Shown piece after piece: positions 9,761 through 21,906 of a DNA stretch of 64,000 nucleotides. This DNA is from Massariosphaeria phaeospora (Eukaryota; Ascomycota; Dothideomycetes; Pleosporales): positions 1,426,001-1,490,000 of the forward strand of contig JAADJZ010000003.1 in the NCBI GenBank assembly GCA_011032825.1, given 5' to 3'. Within the stretch, counting starts at the first letter, position 1; each line of letters begins with the position of its first letter. The position numbers were made by a program, and so were the translations under genes. Under the pieces are notes generated by a model, which was not told where the DNA came from, did no database searches, and saw only the letters and a program-made list of their open reading frames with translations.

Positions 9761-11585
9761 ACGTAAAGCACTACCAAGTGCGCTACACTACTAAGTGCGC
9801 CAAAATTCTCTTGGCATTAACTATTAACTTTTCGGATAATATAACTTTACGCACTACACTATTCTCAATTTATTATAAAAAAGCGCTTGAGCTTGCTCTA
9901 CACGCTTTTTAATTCGGTTAATTCTAAAGCTATTGCGTTGCTGCCTTTGCGTTTAATGTTTGCTAATCAACTCTTAGCCAACGCGTTAAAGAAATGGCTA
10001 CACGACGCGATTGTACTTCAAACAGCTAGAAGCTTACTGCAACTAAAGAGCAAACAATCGTTCGATATATTCTTAACTTTAATTCGCGAGAATTTGCTTC
10101 TCGGCTGTCTGAAGTAGGAGATATAGAGAATAAACTAGTAGCTGCGCAAGGTAGAGAGCTAGTAGGCAAGAACTAGGCTAAGAGATTCGTAACGCGTTTA
10201 AGCGAGCTTAAGATAGCCTTTAATCGAGCAAAGAACTAGCAGAGAATACAACAAAAAGATTCTAAAGTTATTAGCGCGTAGTTTAAGCTTGTTAGAGATA
10301 CCAAAGCTAAGTACGGCGTTCACGACGATGACGTGCACAACTTTAACAAAACTAGCTTCTAGATAGGCGTAATTAGGTCTATGAAAGTCGTTACAAGCTT
10401 TCAAAAACGTACTCGCTCTAATCTTATCCAGCTAGGCGATTGAGAGTAGGTAATAGTTATCCAAAGCATCTGCGCCGCAAAGTACGCGATTTCGCTTTTT
10501 ATTATCTACAAAGAGCGCATTTACATTTTAGCGTAGTACGAGAAGAATTCTATACCTAGCAATTAGAAGCTTTTAGTCTCTAAGAACGGCTAGACAAACA
10601 ACGCTTTTAGTTTTAAATAGTTAAAGCATTTTAACGCGCACACAAAAGCGCGTTAGATAGAGAAGTATTAGCTGCTTATTCTAGACGACCATAAGAGCTA
10701 CTAATCTTAGAATTTCAAGAACTATTGCTTTAAAAACAAGATTCTTACGCTTTGCATGCTAGCTTATTTATTCTATATTCTCTAGCTGCTAGATGTAGTC
10801 TGCTTCTTGCTGCTAAAGTTGAAGTACTCTTAACGCGTTTTCTATATTAACAAAAAAAGCTTTCTACTAGCTTTTAAAGACGCGTTTTTTGAGGTGTTTA
10901 CAGCAAAGAACTGCAAAAAAGCTTTTAAAGCTTTAAGGCTAGTTTCTATTAATGCGTAGGTAGTTTTTAATCGTCTTAAAGTACGGCTGTGTACTCTACT
11001 ACTACTACTCGCACTAAAAACGCTGTAGCAGTTAAAAACTCCAAGCAATACACTCGAATTTGAATTACAATCAAAGCTAGTACAGGATTTTATTACTAGA
11101 TTGCCTACGTTAGCGCAGAGTAGCTTTTTCTAGCTTGTAAAAGAAGCTAAATTAATGCTGCATTAGAACGCGCTTAAGGACTACCGTATCAAAGAGCTTA
11201 AAAATCAATTAGCAGAGATAACTAAGCAGAAATTGCGCAAACGGAAGCAGATTTAAACAGGTAGTACGATAGAGTATAGTAATAGATTAGCGCAAGTAGC
11301 TGCTAAAGCGTCTACAGCGCTTTAGCTATCAAAGAAAGCGCGTAGTAGAAAAAGTTAAAAGAAAGCACAACTAGCTCTACGGCGCTGTAGAAACTGTAGT
11401 AATACAAAGCACAATGCCCAAACTTACCAAAAGAATTTAAAAGCAATTTCTAAATCTAAAGCTAGCACAACGTACGCAGGTTCTTTGTTTGATAGCAATT
11501 AATCTAATGTTCTTCGAGATAAGTTGGTTGTGCTAAGAAATTCTAGCGCACTTAGTAGTGTAGCGCACTCGGTAGTGCTTTACGT
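9761..11585 (+). mobile_element. Fot1/pogo-like element inserted in the 3' region of G1a
   Basis: The element is 1825 bp with TA at 9759-9760 and 11586-11587. TIRs of about 47 bp begin acgtaaagcactacc and contain paired repeats actaccaagtgcgct and actactaagtgcgcc. The TIR is closely related to that of the 915-bp element at 27019-27933, including the following ttggcattaa word, so this copy's family could supply its transposase. Confidence 0.9.
9840..11505 (+). pseudogene. Degenerate Fot1-type transposase in G1a
   Basis: The N-terminal start codon is lost; the start given is approximate. The HTH region is followed by a block EQTIVQYI-like and the DDE core. The first catalytic Asp is Asn (HNFNKTSF). 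The second is retained (LLILDDHKSY) and the third is retained (LLDVVC). The C-terminal knuckle reads CRNCSNTKHNAQTY, last Cys changed to Tyr. It is very similar in order and sequence to the copies at 33653 and 37420. Multiple TAG/TAA codons replace Trp and Gln. It encodes no functional enzyme. Confidence 0.8.
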
Positions 11586-14500
11586 TATATATCGTTGGGT
11601 TTTAAGTATTTTTTTTTCTTTCTAAAAAAGAGTTTGCTGCTGTTGCTAAAAAACAGCGAGTTTTGCGTTGAAAGCTTTGCGCTGTAGAACGTTGCAAGCT
11701 TAACTTTCAAAATTAACTTAACGCTGCTACTAATAAAAAGAAAAAGTTGTTTGCTTAGAAACTTGCATTAAGTAAAGAGATAGAAAATCTTAAGAAAGCG
11801 CACTTAGGCGTTTTTTTCGGTTCTAAGAGTACAGCTTCTACCGATAGTTCTATACTGCTACTATTCGAACTGCTTTCAACTAACTTAAGCTAGTTACAAA
11901 CTAACTCTTCTCTACTCGCTTTTTTTTTTTAAACTTTTCTACTTTTTTAGAGAACTTGAATTCTTTGCTTCTAAATTTCGCTAGTAATATATCTGCACTA
12001 ATTCCTTGTAGTTAGTAAGACTTTGTATTAGTTTCTATGTATTCTAGCTTTCTAGCTATTTTTGCTATTTAGCTAAGTATTTCTACTAACTTCTAAACTT
12101 CTATAGGTCTTTAACTTCTTCAACTTTGTACTTTTTGTCTTTAAGGTTGATATTAGTTGCTACTTTACCGTTTAGTAGTACTAGTTTAAAAAGTAATTTG
12201 TAAAAAACTAGATGTATGCGCATGCTTGTAAGTAGCTGTAGTTTAAATATTACAAGTTCTTTAACTTTTAAGATTTTAAACGGTTTTATTTACAAGTTGT
12301 CTAACTTGTTGCATAGTTGTTTAGTTTTTAGATTTTTTTGTAAAAGAAAAACTTTATTCTTCTTTTTAAAAGTTAGTTCTTTAAGCTTTTTTTTGTTTGC
12401 TAACTTAGCTGTTGTAAAGTTTCTTTAAGCAATTTGTTAGCTCAATTTGTCGTGTAATTGTTGCATTCTTTAAGCTTTGTTATTTGCTTTAATAGAAATG
12501 CTTTTAATGTTCTTTAAATTTTAATAAGCTACTAGCTTATATCTATAGTTTGCGTAGTATAGCAAGTGTTTTGTAGTTGTAAACTTTGTACTATTGTAAG
12601 CTACTTGTGCTGTTAGCAAAAGTTTAACCTAGTTGTTTTACAACTTGTTACTGTACATTCGTAGGTACTATTCTAGCGTTTAGTTCGTTTGTTCTGTCTA
12701 GCCGTTTGTTTGCGAGTAGAAGCTAGTTAATAGCTTCTTTGCAACTCTTAAAAACGTATTTCAAAACTTTAATGTAAATAGCTTGTTTTTATTAGTAATA
12801 AACTATTCTAGCAATTTGTAATTAGCGACGAGCGTTTTTGTAACCTCGTAGGCTATTTCTTTTGCTGTAATTAATTCTTTTATTAGTACAAAGTATAATT
12901 CTTTAGTTAATTAATCTACGATTACCAAGATCGAGTCGCACAGCTGTGCTAATTTGAGTTTTAACAATTTTAAAAGCTTTGATATAAAGTCTATTGTAAC
13001 GCTAATTTATAAGCGTGCGAGTAGTTCTAGCAGTTAAAGTAATCTGTAAGGCTTATATTTCTTAAGTTTGTTTTTTAAATAATTTAAATAGTTGCTTATT
13101 GCTTTTTAAACTATGTTTTGTACGTAGAGTATTAAGTACTCGTTTAAAATTCGTTAAACTATTTTGTTAATTCCTAGGTGTCTATATGCTTTTGAAGCAT
13201 GTAATTTTTAAATAAGCTATATAGCTTAAGTATTGTTTGTAACTATCTATCTTTGCTAGTCGTTTTTGCTTTATTTTTAGTGCATTATTTTTTTAATGCT
13301 TGTAACTCTAGCTATCTTAGCTAATTGTAGTTAATTGTATTCGAGAGTTTTGTTTAGGTTCTGTTGTAATACTAGGTTATGCGTAACTAGTCTGTTAGTC
13401 TTTATAAAATCTAATTTTCAACTAAGCTCGTTTGCGGCTTTATTGTTAGTTTCTTTGCAATAGTAAATGTTAATGTCGTAATTTGCTATAAATTCAGCCT
13501 ATCTAACTTGTTGTTTATTTAATTTCTTAGTAGTAGTAAAGTTAGTAAAGTTTTAGTAGTCTAAGTACACTTGTACTTAATGCTTTGCTTTTTTTAGGTG
13601 TGCTTTCTATTGTTTAAAAGCGTTTATTATTGCTAATAGCTTTTTGTTGTAAACGTTGTAGTTAAGTTTTGCTTATAAAAACTTCCTAGAATAGTAAAAT
13701 ACTAGTTTTTATTTTCTATTGTTGCATTGTAGTAAGAGTATCGCTTTAAATGTGTAGTCTAAGGCATTAGTTTTTACTTAAGTTTTCGTTTCTAGGTCGT
13801 GCATCTATAGCATTAGTGTTGTAGTAAACTTCTTTTTAAGTTTTTAAAACGCTTGTTCTTGTATTTTTGTTTAATTAAACTTTTTGTTTTTTTTAGTAAC
13901 TTCTAAAAGCAGTGTAGTAGTTTTAAAGTAATTTTTAATAAACTTTCAATAGAAGTTAGCAAATTTTAAGAAAAACTGCACATTTTTTACTATTTTAAAA
14001 GTTAGCTACTTTTATACAGTCTAGATTTTTTTCGAGTGTATAAATACACTTTCTTTTAAAATAATAAATCTTAAATAGCTAGTTTCTGTAACGTAGAATT
14101 TACATTTTTTTAAGTAAAGTAGTAGGTAGTACTGCTTTATCTTCTGTAGCACTTTTTTAACATGTTTCTAATGTTTCTCAAATATTTCTTTAAAGTATAT
14201 CAATACGTTGTTTAAGTATGTTATAACAAAAATGTCTAAGTATTTGTATAGTGTCTTGTTAATTAGAGCCTAAAACGTAGCTAGGGCATTAGTTAATTTA
14301 AACGGCATAACCTAGTACTTGTAGAGTTTATATCTAGTTTTAAAAGCTATAAACTATTCGTGCTTTTTTGCAATTTCAATGCGATAGTATCTGTCTTGTA
14401 CGTTAAGTTTTGTAATTTATTTTACTTTTTAAAGTTAATCTATAAGCTTTTAGATAAGTAGTAGTAAATATTTGTTTTTTTAAGTAACGTTATTAAGCTG

Positions 14501-16174
14501 TTAATAGTTTACGCATAGTTTTAATTCTTCGTTTTTCTTTATTACAAACAATATTAGCGAAGCTATTAAGCTTTCGCTTAGTTGTATGTATTCTCGTTAA
14601 ATGTTTTTTTAAATGTATTTCTTTAATTTCTTTTGCTAGTCGTAAGTTAGTAGATACATTAGTCTTAGTTGCAGTTTTGTTCTTTTTTTAAGAATAATTT
14701 TGTAATTTTATTTTTAGTAGTTTGCTAAGTTATGCTTTTTGTTTTTTTTAAAAAAACTTTTAAACTCTGTTTAGTATTCTGTAGAAAAGTTTTTAAACTT
14801 TTATTTTTTAGAAAAGTTAAATCGCAGTTTTTGTGCTTTTAAAAGCGTAACTTGTTGTATATATATAACGCCTATTTGCTAAGAGTATCTTTTACAAATT
14901 CTTGCGATTTTGTAAAGTAAAATTAAACTAATTCTTTTGTTTTTAGGTAAGCTTTGAATTGTTAATTTGTTTTGTTATACTACAGCGACTTTCTTTTTAA
15001 GTCTTTAGCTGCGTATTGTTTCGTTTTTTTAAATTAATATCTAAGTTGTGTTTTTGTACCTAGTTGTACTTAATATACATATAAAAACTTTTAAAGTTTA
15101 TAATGTTAATACACTGTTAGTGTTTAATGCTCGCAACTTTTAACACGATTTTTTAAGTTTCTAGGTTAATTAAACTACTTTTATATTCTAGTAGTTGTTT
15201 GTTAGCTAACACTATTTGTATTAGTTAATTCTTAACTTAGTAAAGTATTTTGTTTTTTTTTACTTATTTTAAGGAAACTAATGTCTAGGCAGCTTTGCTA
15301 TTAAGTAGTGTAGTAAGCTTTTAAGTTGCAACTTTTGCTTTTACTTTTATGTAGTTTTATTTTAGTTGCGTTTTTTATACGCTTTGTATAGTTGTGCTAA
15401 AAGCACTTTTACTAGCCTAATTGTAAGTCTAGTAGCTTATTAGCTTTTTGTTAAAAAAGCTTTTAAAGCTTGTTTTTTTAGGATATTTTATTGCTCGTAG
15501 TAGTTGCATTTGTTAGCGAAGCATTTTTATAGCTTTAAAAACTTGTCGTACTTTTAGTTTTTAAAATTTTATTTTGTTGCATTTTTCTATAGTGTATAGA
15601 TAGTGCATTTTTAAGTGTACAAAAGCTAACGTGCTTTTTTACACGTATTATAATTCTTTGCGCATAATTTGTCGTTCTATTTTAAGTAGTCTTTGTTTTT
15701 TAGACTTATAAGCTACTAATCTGTAATATGCTTATATAACTAGTGTATTTAATATGTTTTATTATAATTCTGCGCTTATTTGCAGCTACTGCTGTAGTTT
15801 TTAAACTAGTTGTTATAGTTGTGTACGTAACACTTTGTTACTGTATATTCGCTGTTTTTAAGTAAAACGTGTAATACTAGTTTTAGCTATTGCTAAGCAA
15901 AAATTCTATTGTTTGCGTAGTATACACAGTTTTTTTTGTTGTACTAGTGCCAAAGTAAGTTTCTGTAATTGTTCTAATTAGCGAATTGTATTTTTTTTTG
16001 TTAGTTTTTATTGTGCTATTGCTACGTTTGCAACTTTCTATTTTTGTAGTGCTTTAATTTAAAGCGCATAAAACTTATTTTTGTAATACTAGGCAATGTA
16101 AGTTTTTTAGTTGCACATTTAGCATTTATAGTTTTATAGTTGTTTGTTAATTTCTTAAATTTGTAAAGTTAATA

Positions 16175-18038
16175 ACGTACTTTACGAGTTCGTGCATTAC
16201 ACGAGTTTGTGCATTACTTTTGCTAAGCTTTTACCAAACTCTACTTTCTACGTAATGCTTTAACAACAACACTAAATAGAACTTTCTAAAGAACGTTAGA
16301 TATAGCTTGCTTTTTAAGCTTCTAAACAAAACGCGATACTTTTTTAGCAACGCGCTGCAGCTATCTACAACGTCGATTAATTAACACTAAGCTACTAACG
16401 CGCAGGACAAACTTTACAAGCAGATTACTAGCCTAAATTAAAAAATCTAACAAAGACTAAGAAAAGCGTAGTTGTTAAGTATATACTTAAGCTTATATCG
16501 CGCGGATTTCTTTCTAAGCTCGCAGCTATAGCTAATATAGCCAATTTTTTGCGCGCAAAGCGCAATCTAGGCTAAGTTAGCTTAAACTAGCTTAGTACGT
16601 AGGTTATGCACTGCTTTAAGTTTACAATAAAGTTCAATCGCAAGTACAATTACAAGAAAGCGCTTTGCAAGAATCTTAAAGTTATTTAAAGCTAGTTTCG
16701 CCTAGTAGCTAACACAAAAGCTAAATATAGTGTTTAGAATGTAGATACGTACAACTTCAACAAAACAAGCTTTACAATAGGCTAAATATTAACTAAAGCA
16801 GTTGTTACTGCTTTAGAGAAACAAGAACGGCTAAAGGCAATATAGCAAGGCAATAAAAAGTAAACAACAGTTATCTAAAGCATCAACGCAACAAAGTAAG
16901 CTATTTTACTTTTTGTTATTTTTAAGAGCTACTATTACCTCTTTGCCTAGTACAAGAAAAAGAATCTGCTTTAAAACTAGGTTATTGCAGTTTCTAAGAA
17001 AAGCTAGACAACAAACAAGCTTAAGCTGCAGTAGTTAAAGCACTTTGATAAGCATACAAAGAAAAGAGTAGTTAGCAGCTACTAACTACTTGCAATTAAC
17101 GGCTATAAGAGCTATAACTCGCTTGCATTCTAGCAATACTGCAAAGAGAACAAGATTATTACTATCTATATACTTTCGCACTTATCGCACTTCTTGCAGC
17201 TTCTTAATATAGGTTGTTTTGCTTTTTTAAAAAAAGCGTACGAGCGCTAAGCTGAAAATCTTATGCGCAACTAAATTACTTACATTACAAAACTTAAGTT
17301 TCTACTATGCTTTATACGCGCTTATAATGCAGCAATTACTTTTAGTAATATCCAAAAAGAGTTTTAAAGCGCTAGATTAGTTCTATTTAACCTAGAACAG
17401 GTTATAACAGCTTTTAACGTTTAGCTACGTACTCTATTACTACTACTACTTATTAACAACAAGCTCTAGCAGTTGCAAACTCTAAGCAATACTTTTAAAC
17501 TAAAGTCGCAATTAACGCTTGTAAAGGCAAGAATTTAGAGGCATATAAATAGCTTACTAACGTTTATAGTAAAAGCCTTTAAAAAAGTTTTAAAAGAAGC
17601 AGCTATTATCGCGCACAAGCTAGTGTTAGCGCAATAGAAAATAGCTAAGCTAAAGATAGCAAATAAAGCTGCTACGCAACGTAAATTGCATAAAAGAAAG
17701 CAGGTTTAGGCAGAAAGAACTTTAACAGTTAAGAATAAAGCTCGTCTAACTGCTCTAAAGGAGTTTAGAGCGCGTAGTAATAAAAAAAAGCTAAAGACGC
17801 GAGTGCGCGCTAAAGCAGGTGAACTATTTCAAAAATAGTGTAAATAGTGTTATTAGGCTAAGCACAACGCGCGTATGTGTAAGCAAGTAGTAAAAGTAAA
17901 CTTTAAATAATATCTCGTGTTATATTACTCTACACAAAGCTAAAGTAAGCTGTTTTGCGCTAGAATAGAGTAGTTTTGGTAGGAGCTTGGCAAAAGTAAT
18001 GCACGAACTCGTGTAATGCACGAACTCGTAAAGTACGT
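16175..18038 (+). mobile_element. Fot1/pogo-like element Fot-C1 inserted in G1a
   Basis: The element is 1864 bp with TA at 16173-16174 and 18039-18040. TIRs of about 56 bp start acgtactttacgag and hold two copies of cgagttcgtgcattac. The same site in G1c, near 61806 (aaagttaatagttttttgtt), is unoccupied, which fixes both ends. Closely related copies are at 19411-19519 and 31183-32698. Confidence 0.93.
16255..17910 (+). pseudogene. Degenerate Fot1-type transposase (Fot-C1)
   Basis: The frame runs from ATG 16255 to TAA 17910. The N-terminal HTH block (EKSVVVKYI-like) precedes the DDE core. All three catalytic Asp positions are Asn: NFNKTSF, LLAINGYKSY and LQLLNIGCF. The C-terminal basic tail ends in a damaged knuckle (CK-CY-AKHNARMC). 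It shares the same premature stops with the copy at 31183 over long stretches, so the two descend from an already decayed sequence or were homogenised after decay. It is non-functional. Confidence 0.85.
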
Positions 18039-19211
18039 TAGTTTTTTGTTCTTTTAGTTTGTTAGTTTTGTAAAGTCTTTAAGACTTTCTATTTAGACCT
18101 AACTGTTTTTTAATTCTTCGAGGTTTTTTGAATATAGTGTAGCTACTTACTGTAGTTAAACTATAGCAATAGTAACAGCTTGTACGCTTTCTACTTGCTA
18201 TTGTGTTTTTAAGTAGTTTTTGCAAAAGTGTTTTACTTTGTTGCATTAAAAACATGCTTTGTTGTTGTAACGCTTCTAGCGTTCTTTTTTAAACACTTTG
18301 TTTTAGAGTTGTTACTTTGTTAAGTAGCGTTTTTTTTAGTAAACTGCTTTTGTAGTAGCTTGTTGTTTTAAATTTGTTTAATGCTGTCGATATCTATTAG
18401 GTCGTAGTAATAGCTTTTTTTATTGTAGTTACTAGGCGTATGTATAGTTTAATAGTAAACTTGCGTTTCTACTATTGCTGCTTTAGCTAGCTGTTAATTT
18501 GTACTACAGTTTTAATTAACTCGTTAAGTTTTTTAAGTTTTTTGTTTTGACTAATTTTATTTTTTACGTGTTTTTTTAACTTTGCGTAGTAGAACTTGCA
18601 TAAGCTACGTTCTTCTACGTTATTTACTTTAGCTTAAATTTTTTTTAATTTAGTATTGTACTTGCTTACAAACTTTTTTTATTGCAGTAGTTTAAGTTTG
18701 TTTATTGCTTATTATGTTTTGTTTACTTTTTTGTAGATTACTTAAAGCTTGTTTTTAAACAACTTTTAACTTTTAAAAATGCGTTGCATGTTTTGCTTTA
18801 TTTTTTACTTGTTGTTACAGTTAAAGTAATTGTTTGCGTATAGCTAAAACTATTCTGCTACGTTGTCTTTTATATGCATTTTAGCTGCAAAGATTTTAGT
18901 TTATTTTGTTAAAAAGCTTGTTGCAGAATATCTGCAGTAGATGTTAATATTTGTAAAAAATAATTGTAGCGTTTTTTTTCTTTTCTATACTTTTCTAGAA
19001 ATAGTGCTTTTGCAGCACTACTAGTTTCTTAACTCTTTAAAATTGCAACTATTTTTAATAGTTTGCTAATCTGCTTGCTTATTTCTTGTATGTAGTTAGC
19101 TTGCTTTGCTAGTACTATTGCTACGATGCGTGCTAGTGCTTTTGCACTACTTTTACTTAAGCTTGCTAAACTTGTTATATTGTTTTAGTTTTAAACCTAA
19201 AGTAGTTAAAG

Positions 19212-19410
19212 TGTTATTAAAAGTGTTTTTTTACTAAAGGTACTTGTAATTAGACTTAGAAATTCTGCCTAAAAATTAGTTCTATATTCGAAAAGCTTAA
19301 TAACAACAAAAAAAAACAATTTAATTTTATGTTAGATAGAATAACAAACTACACAAGCTATTGCCTATAGATTTAATCTATGTATAAAATGTACTTAGAA
19401 AAGTTAACTA
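19212..19410 (-). repeat. 5' LTR of G1a, truncated
   Basis: This starts tgttattaaaag next to the internal region and follows the G1 LTR to the word gttaacta, where a Fot1-like TIR begins at 19411. The remaining half of the LTR (expected to continue caaagaatt) is not found nearby. Confidence 0.85.
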
Positions 19411-19519
19411 ACGTACTTTACGAGTAGTTAAGCTACACAAGTTTGCAAAATACTTTTGCTAAGCTTTTACTAACTCTACCTATGTACACAATGCTTTAAC
19501 AACAATACTAGCTAGAACT
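19411..19519 (+). mobile_element. Fot-C2, 5' terminus only
   Basis: The TIR acgtactttacgagtagtt and leader of the Fot-C family are followed by the transposase start region (atgctttaacaac-like at about 19488) up to gctagaact, where the G2a LTR begins. TA at 19409-19410 is the target duplication partner in the G1a LTR. The continuation of this copy may be the inverted fragment at 32698-32990, which resumes at the same Fot-C position. Confidence 0.75.
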
Positions 19520-19786
19520 TGTTACGATCTAGCATTACGATTAATTCTAGCGCAAGGCGCTTAGGTTATAAACTACTAATAGAGTTACACAGCGAACTAA
19601 CTAAGCTTTAGTTACGTAACCGCTTATTAGTAAGCGCTTAATAATAAGCGCGCTTAATACTAAGCGCTTAACAACGATTACTGCTTAGTAACAAGCGCTT
19701 AAAAATAAGCAAAGACACTTTCTAGTATATAAACTAAAAAAAACAACGCACTTGTACAGTTGTTGTTTTTAATTTTACAATTTACA
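19520..19786 (+). repeat. G2 LTR with palindromic TAAGCGCTTA array
   Basis: This 267-bp LTR has TG...CA ends. Between about 19620 and 19720 it carries repeated aagcgctta-type palindromes and near-palindromes. A possible TATA region (tatataaac) lies at about 19725. The same LTR, on the minus strand, is at 37138-37401 with the same array. Confidence 0.85.
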
Positions 19787-19849
19787 AGTTAACTTTTACT
19801 TTAACTTTTATACTCTTTGCAGAACGAAGCTTGCTACTGCCTTAGTATT

Positions 19850-21200
19850 AAACGCTATACAGCTTTTTTAATCTATTGAACTTACTTATTCTCTAAAAAC
19901 TAACCTAAGCTTAATAAACAATTCTTTTAAGTTTGCTTAGCTTTTACATATTAACAACTTTTAAGATAAGTAATACTTTAATAACTACTTCTTTTTATAC
20001 TCGCACTAGCGGTACGAAAGTAGCGAAGCTTAATTTCTACTATAGAAACTAATTAAAGCTAAAAAACTAGATACTCTAGTTCGACTTTTTCTTTAAATTG
20101 GAAAATAACCAAGTTAACGACATTAACAAGGCATTTCTAATAGCTTTCTACATAAAAAAGCTAGCTTTTAAGTAAGTTTAACTCTACTTAAAAAAGTATC
20201 TAGATAGCAACAACGACAAAGACATAATTACACGTATGTTCAAAAATCGCGCTGTGTTTAAAAACAAGCTGCAACAATTCTACGCAATTGCCAACAAACT
20301 CGCTATCGCAGAAAAAACTATTTAACAAATGCGCTAGACTAAGTTAGCTAAAAACTACGCTAACCTATTTTAACAGTACTTTATCTAGACTAACTAAAAC
20401 GACAAAGCACTTATGCGCATGTACAAGCAAAAGCTAAAAAATAACGTTAAATTAGAACTAATGCGCTCTAGAGCAGCTACAGACACTTTAAACAACCTAA
20501 TCAAAAAGTTAATTTGCTTCAACAATAAGTTGTACGAACTCGCAATTAAAATGCAAGCTAAAGCAAAGTTTTATGTACTAAAAAGCAGCAAGAGTTATAC
20601 ACTTAACACTAGCTAGCGCTAAGTACAAACGCAACACCTACGCTTAACAAGCATATACAACTTAACTTAAAATACAAACTTATACACCTCAACAACTTTA
20701 ACAAAAGCAAACTAATTAAAAAACAATTAAAGTATAGCAAGAAAACAAGGACTTGCTATAACTATAGCAAGCTAGGCTACATCTCTAGTAACTGTTATTA
20801 AAAAAACAAAGTTGTTTAACAGTTAAACGTACTGTCTAATGCCACGAGTAGTATTAATAAAAAATAAAAAGTAATTACTTTTGTGAATGTTAAGAATTAG
20901 AGAGAATAGTTACTTAAAGAAATAAGTTTAGCTAAAGAAAAGTTAATATGTAACGACTTTAAATCAATAGACAAAAAATACAAGTTACTTAACGAACAGC
21001 TACAAATCTCGATTTACGAGAATTTAATATAGCATTATTTTAACGAGCTTAAACAAGAGCTTACAAAAGAAAACAAACAAAGAATCTATTAAAAGCTTAA
21101 AAAAACGAAACGCTTTGAAAAAGACATTTTACTTTTAGATCTAAACAAATTGGCTACTAAAAAACACTAGTTCTAATAGAGAAAGAACTTGGCGAGAAAA
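19850..21200 (+). pseudogene. Degenerate G2 gag with zinc knuckle
   Basis: Gag is recognised by position after the LTR and by a nucleocapsid knuckle at about 20752-20800, CYNYSKLGYISSNC. This is CX2CX4HX4C with the second Cys and the His both changed to Tyr. Upstream, an open stretch (20413-20616, 67 codons) is helical and basic (LNNLIKKLICFNNKLYELA), typical of the capsid C-terminal region. Limits are approximate because the start codon cannot be fixed. Confidence 0.7.
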
Positions 21201-21318
21201 GTAAAAACAATTCTAGTTCTCTCTAGCTACACTAAACAGGCTACGCCCTTTGCAATAGCAATTTTAGAATAATTGTTCTTCTACTTGTTCGCGTACGGTC
21301 TTTAAAAAAGTAGAAAGT

Positions 21319-21906
21319 TCTAATAGAGAAAGAATAGCTTTACTAAGTAATCTATACTTTAGACAAGATAGCTATTTAGTAATATAACTCTAGTTAGTTT
21401 TAAGTTTAGTTCTCTATTATATTATTAGCATATAATTTACAATATAGAAGTAAAGTAATTATTTAAGTAAGAAATAAAGTATTAGCTATAGAAAATATAT
21501 TAAAAGTTACAAACTAAGTTAACTAGAGTAAAAATTAACGTTGTTAAAAGAAGTGTAGGTAGATTTAGCTATAAGAGATTAGTAAGTAGATGCTATAGAA
21601 TATATAGAAGTATATATACTAGGCAGAAAAGTACGCTAGACCTAGAAGAGAAGTTACTTAGTAATAAGTAAAAGTAAAGTAAAAGAAGGTTATAGTAAAA
21701 AGTTGCTATTAAGACTATTACAATAGTAGCTAGAGATTATAGAATCTTCTATATATATAGCTTATTATTATTTTTCTATTAAAATATAGAAACTTTTTCT
21801 ATTTAATTCTGTATTTATATAGCTTTTAAGTTTAGAGAGATAAGCAAAGTTAAAAGAAAAACTTACAAACCTAAAGAAAAACTACATTTTTTATTTTTAT
21901 TTAGTA
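21319..21906. other. Unidentified A+T-rich segment
   Basis: This lies between the broken end of G2a and the Fot TA site at 21907. I see no TIR, LTR end or protein motif. The word agttctaatagagaaagaa occurs both at about 21169 inside G2a and at about 21319 at the junction, a possible recombination or duplication mark. Confidence 0.4.

Larger units (their letters stand above)
11588..19211 (-). pseudogene. Degenerate gag-pol of chromovirus G1a
   Basis: On the minus strand, gag occupies roughly 19200-18040 and 16170-15800, split by a Fot1-like insertion, with a CCHC-type knuckle near 18220-18260. RT spans about 15000-13750, with the catalytic YxDD read as YLNN at 14218-14207, both Asp changed. 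RNase H follows (about 13750-13350), then integrase (about 13330-12400) and a chromodomain (about 12190-12000). A chromodomain normally targets insertion to methylated H3K9 chromatin, consistent with this element's residence in repeat-rich DNA. All domains are recognised by comparison with the plus-strand copy G1b. None has an open frame. Confidence 0.8.
9009..19410 (-). mobile_element. Ty3/gypsy chromovirus G1a, nearly full length, carrying two Fot insertions
   Basis: The 3' LTR is 9009-9510. The internal region runs 9511-19211 with Fot1-like elements inserted at 9761-11585 and 16175-18038. The 5' LTR begins at 19212 and is cut at 19410 by another Fot1-like terminus. Removing the two insertions restores an internal region comparable in length to G1c (56862-62982). 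Order on the minus strand is gag with two knuckles, protease, RT, RNase H, integrase, chromodomain and a variable 3' region. RIP is heavy. Confidence 0.85.
19520..21318 (+). mobile_element. Ty3/gypsy chromovirus G2a: 5' LTR and gag region
   Basis: The LTR is 19520-19786 (TGTTACGATC...TTTACA, 267 bp), followed by leader and gag. The 3' part (about 21230-21318) matches in reverse the end of the minus-strand G2 pol copy near 43590-43670, which joins the two as one family. Homology stops at the word aagtagaaag near 21318. Pol and the 3' LTR are missing here. Confidence 0.8.

Noticed and set aside
12216..12428. Open frame of 70 codons on the plus strand
   Set aside because: It is antisense to the G1a integrase region; the same stretch in G1c (57836-58048) is broken. 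It is a shadow frame.
19411..19786. Possibility that the acgtacttt-to-LTR stretch is a single composite LTR
   Set aside because: The first 109 bp match the Fot-C terminus at 31183 and 16175, and TGTTACG starts a separate LTR confirmed at 37401.
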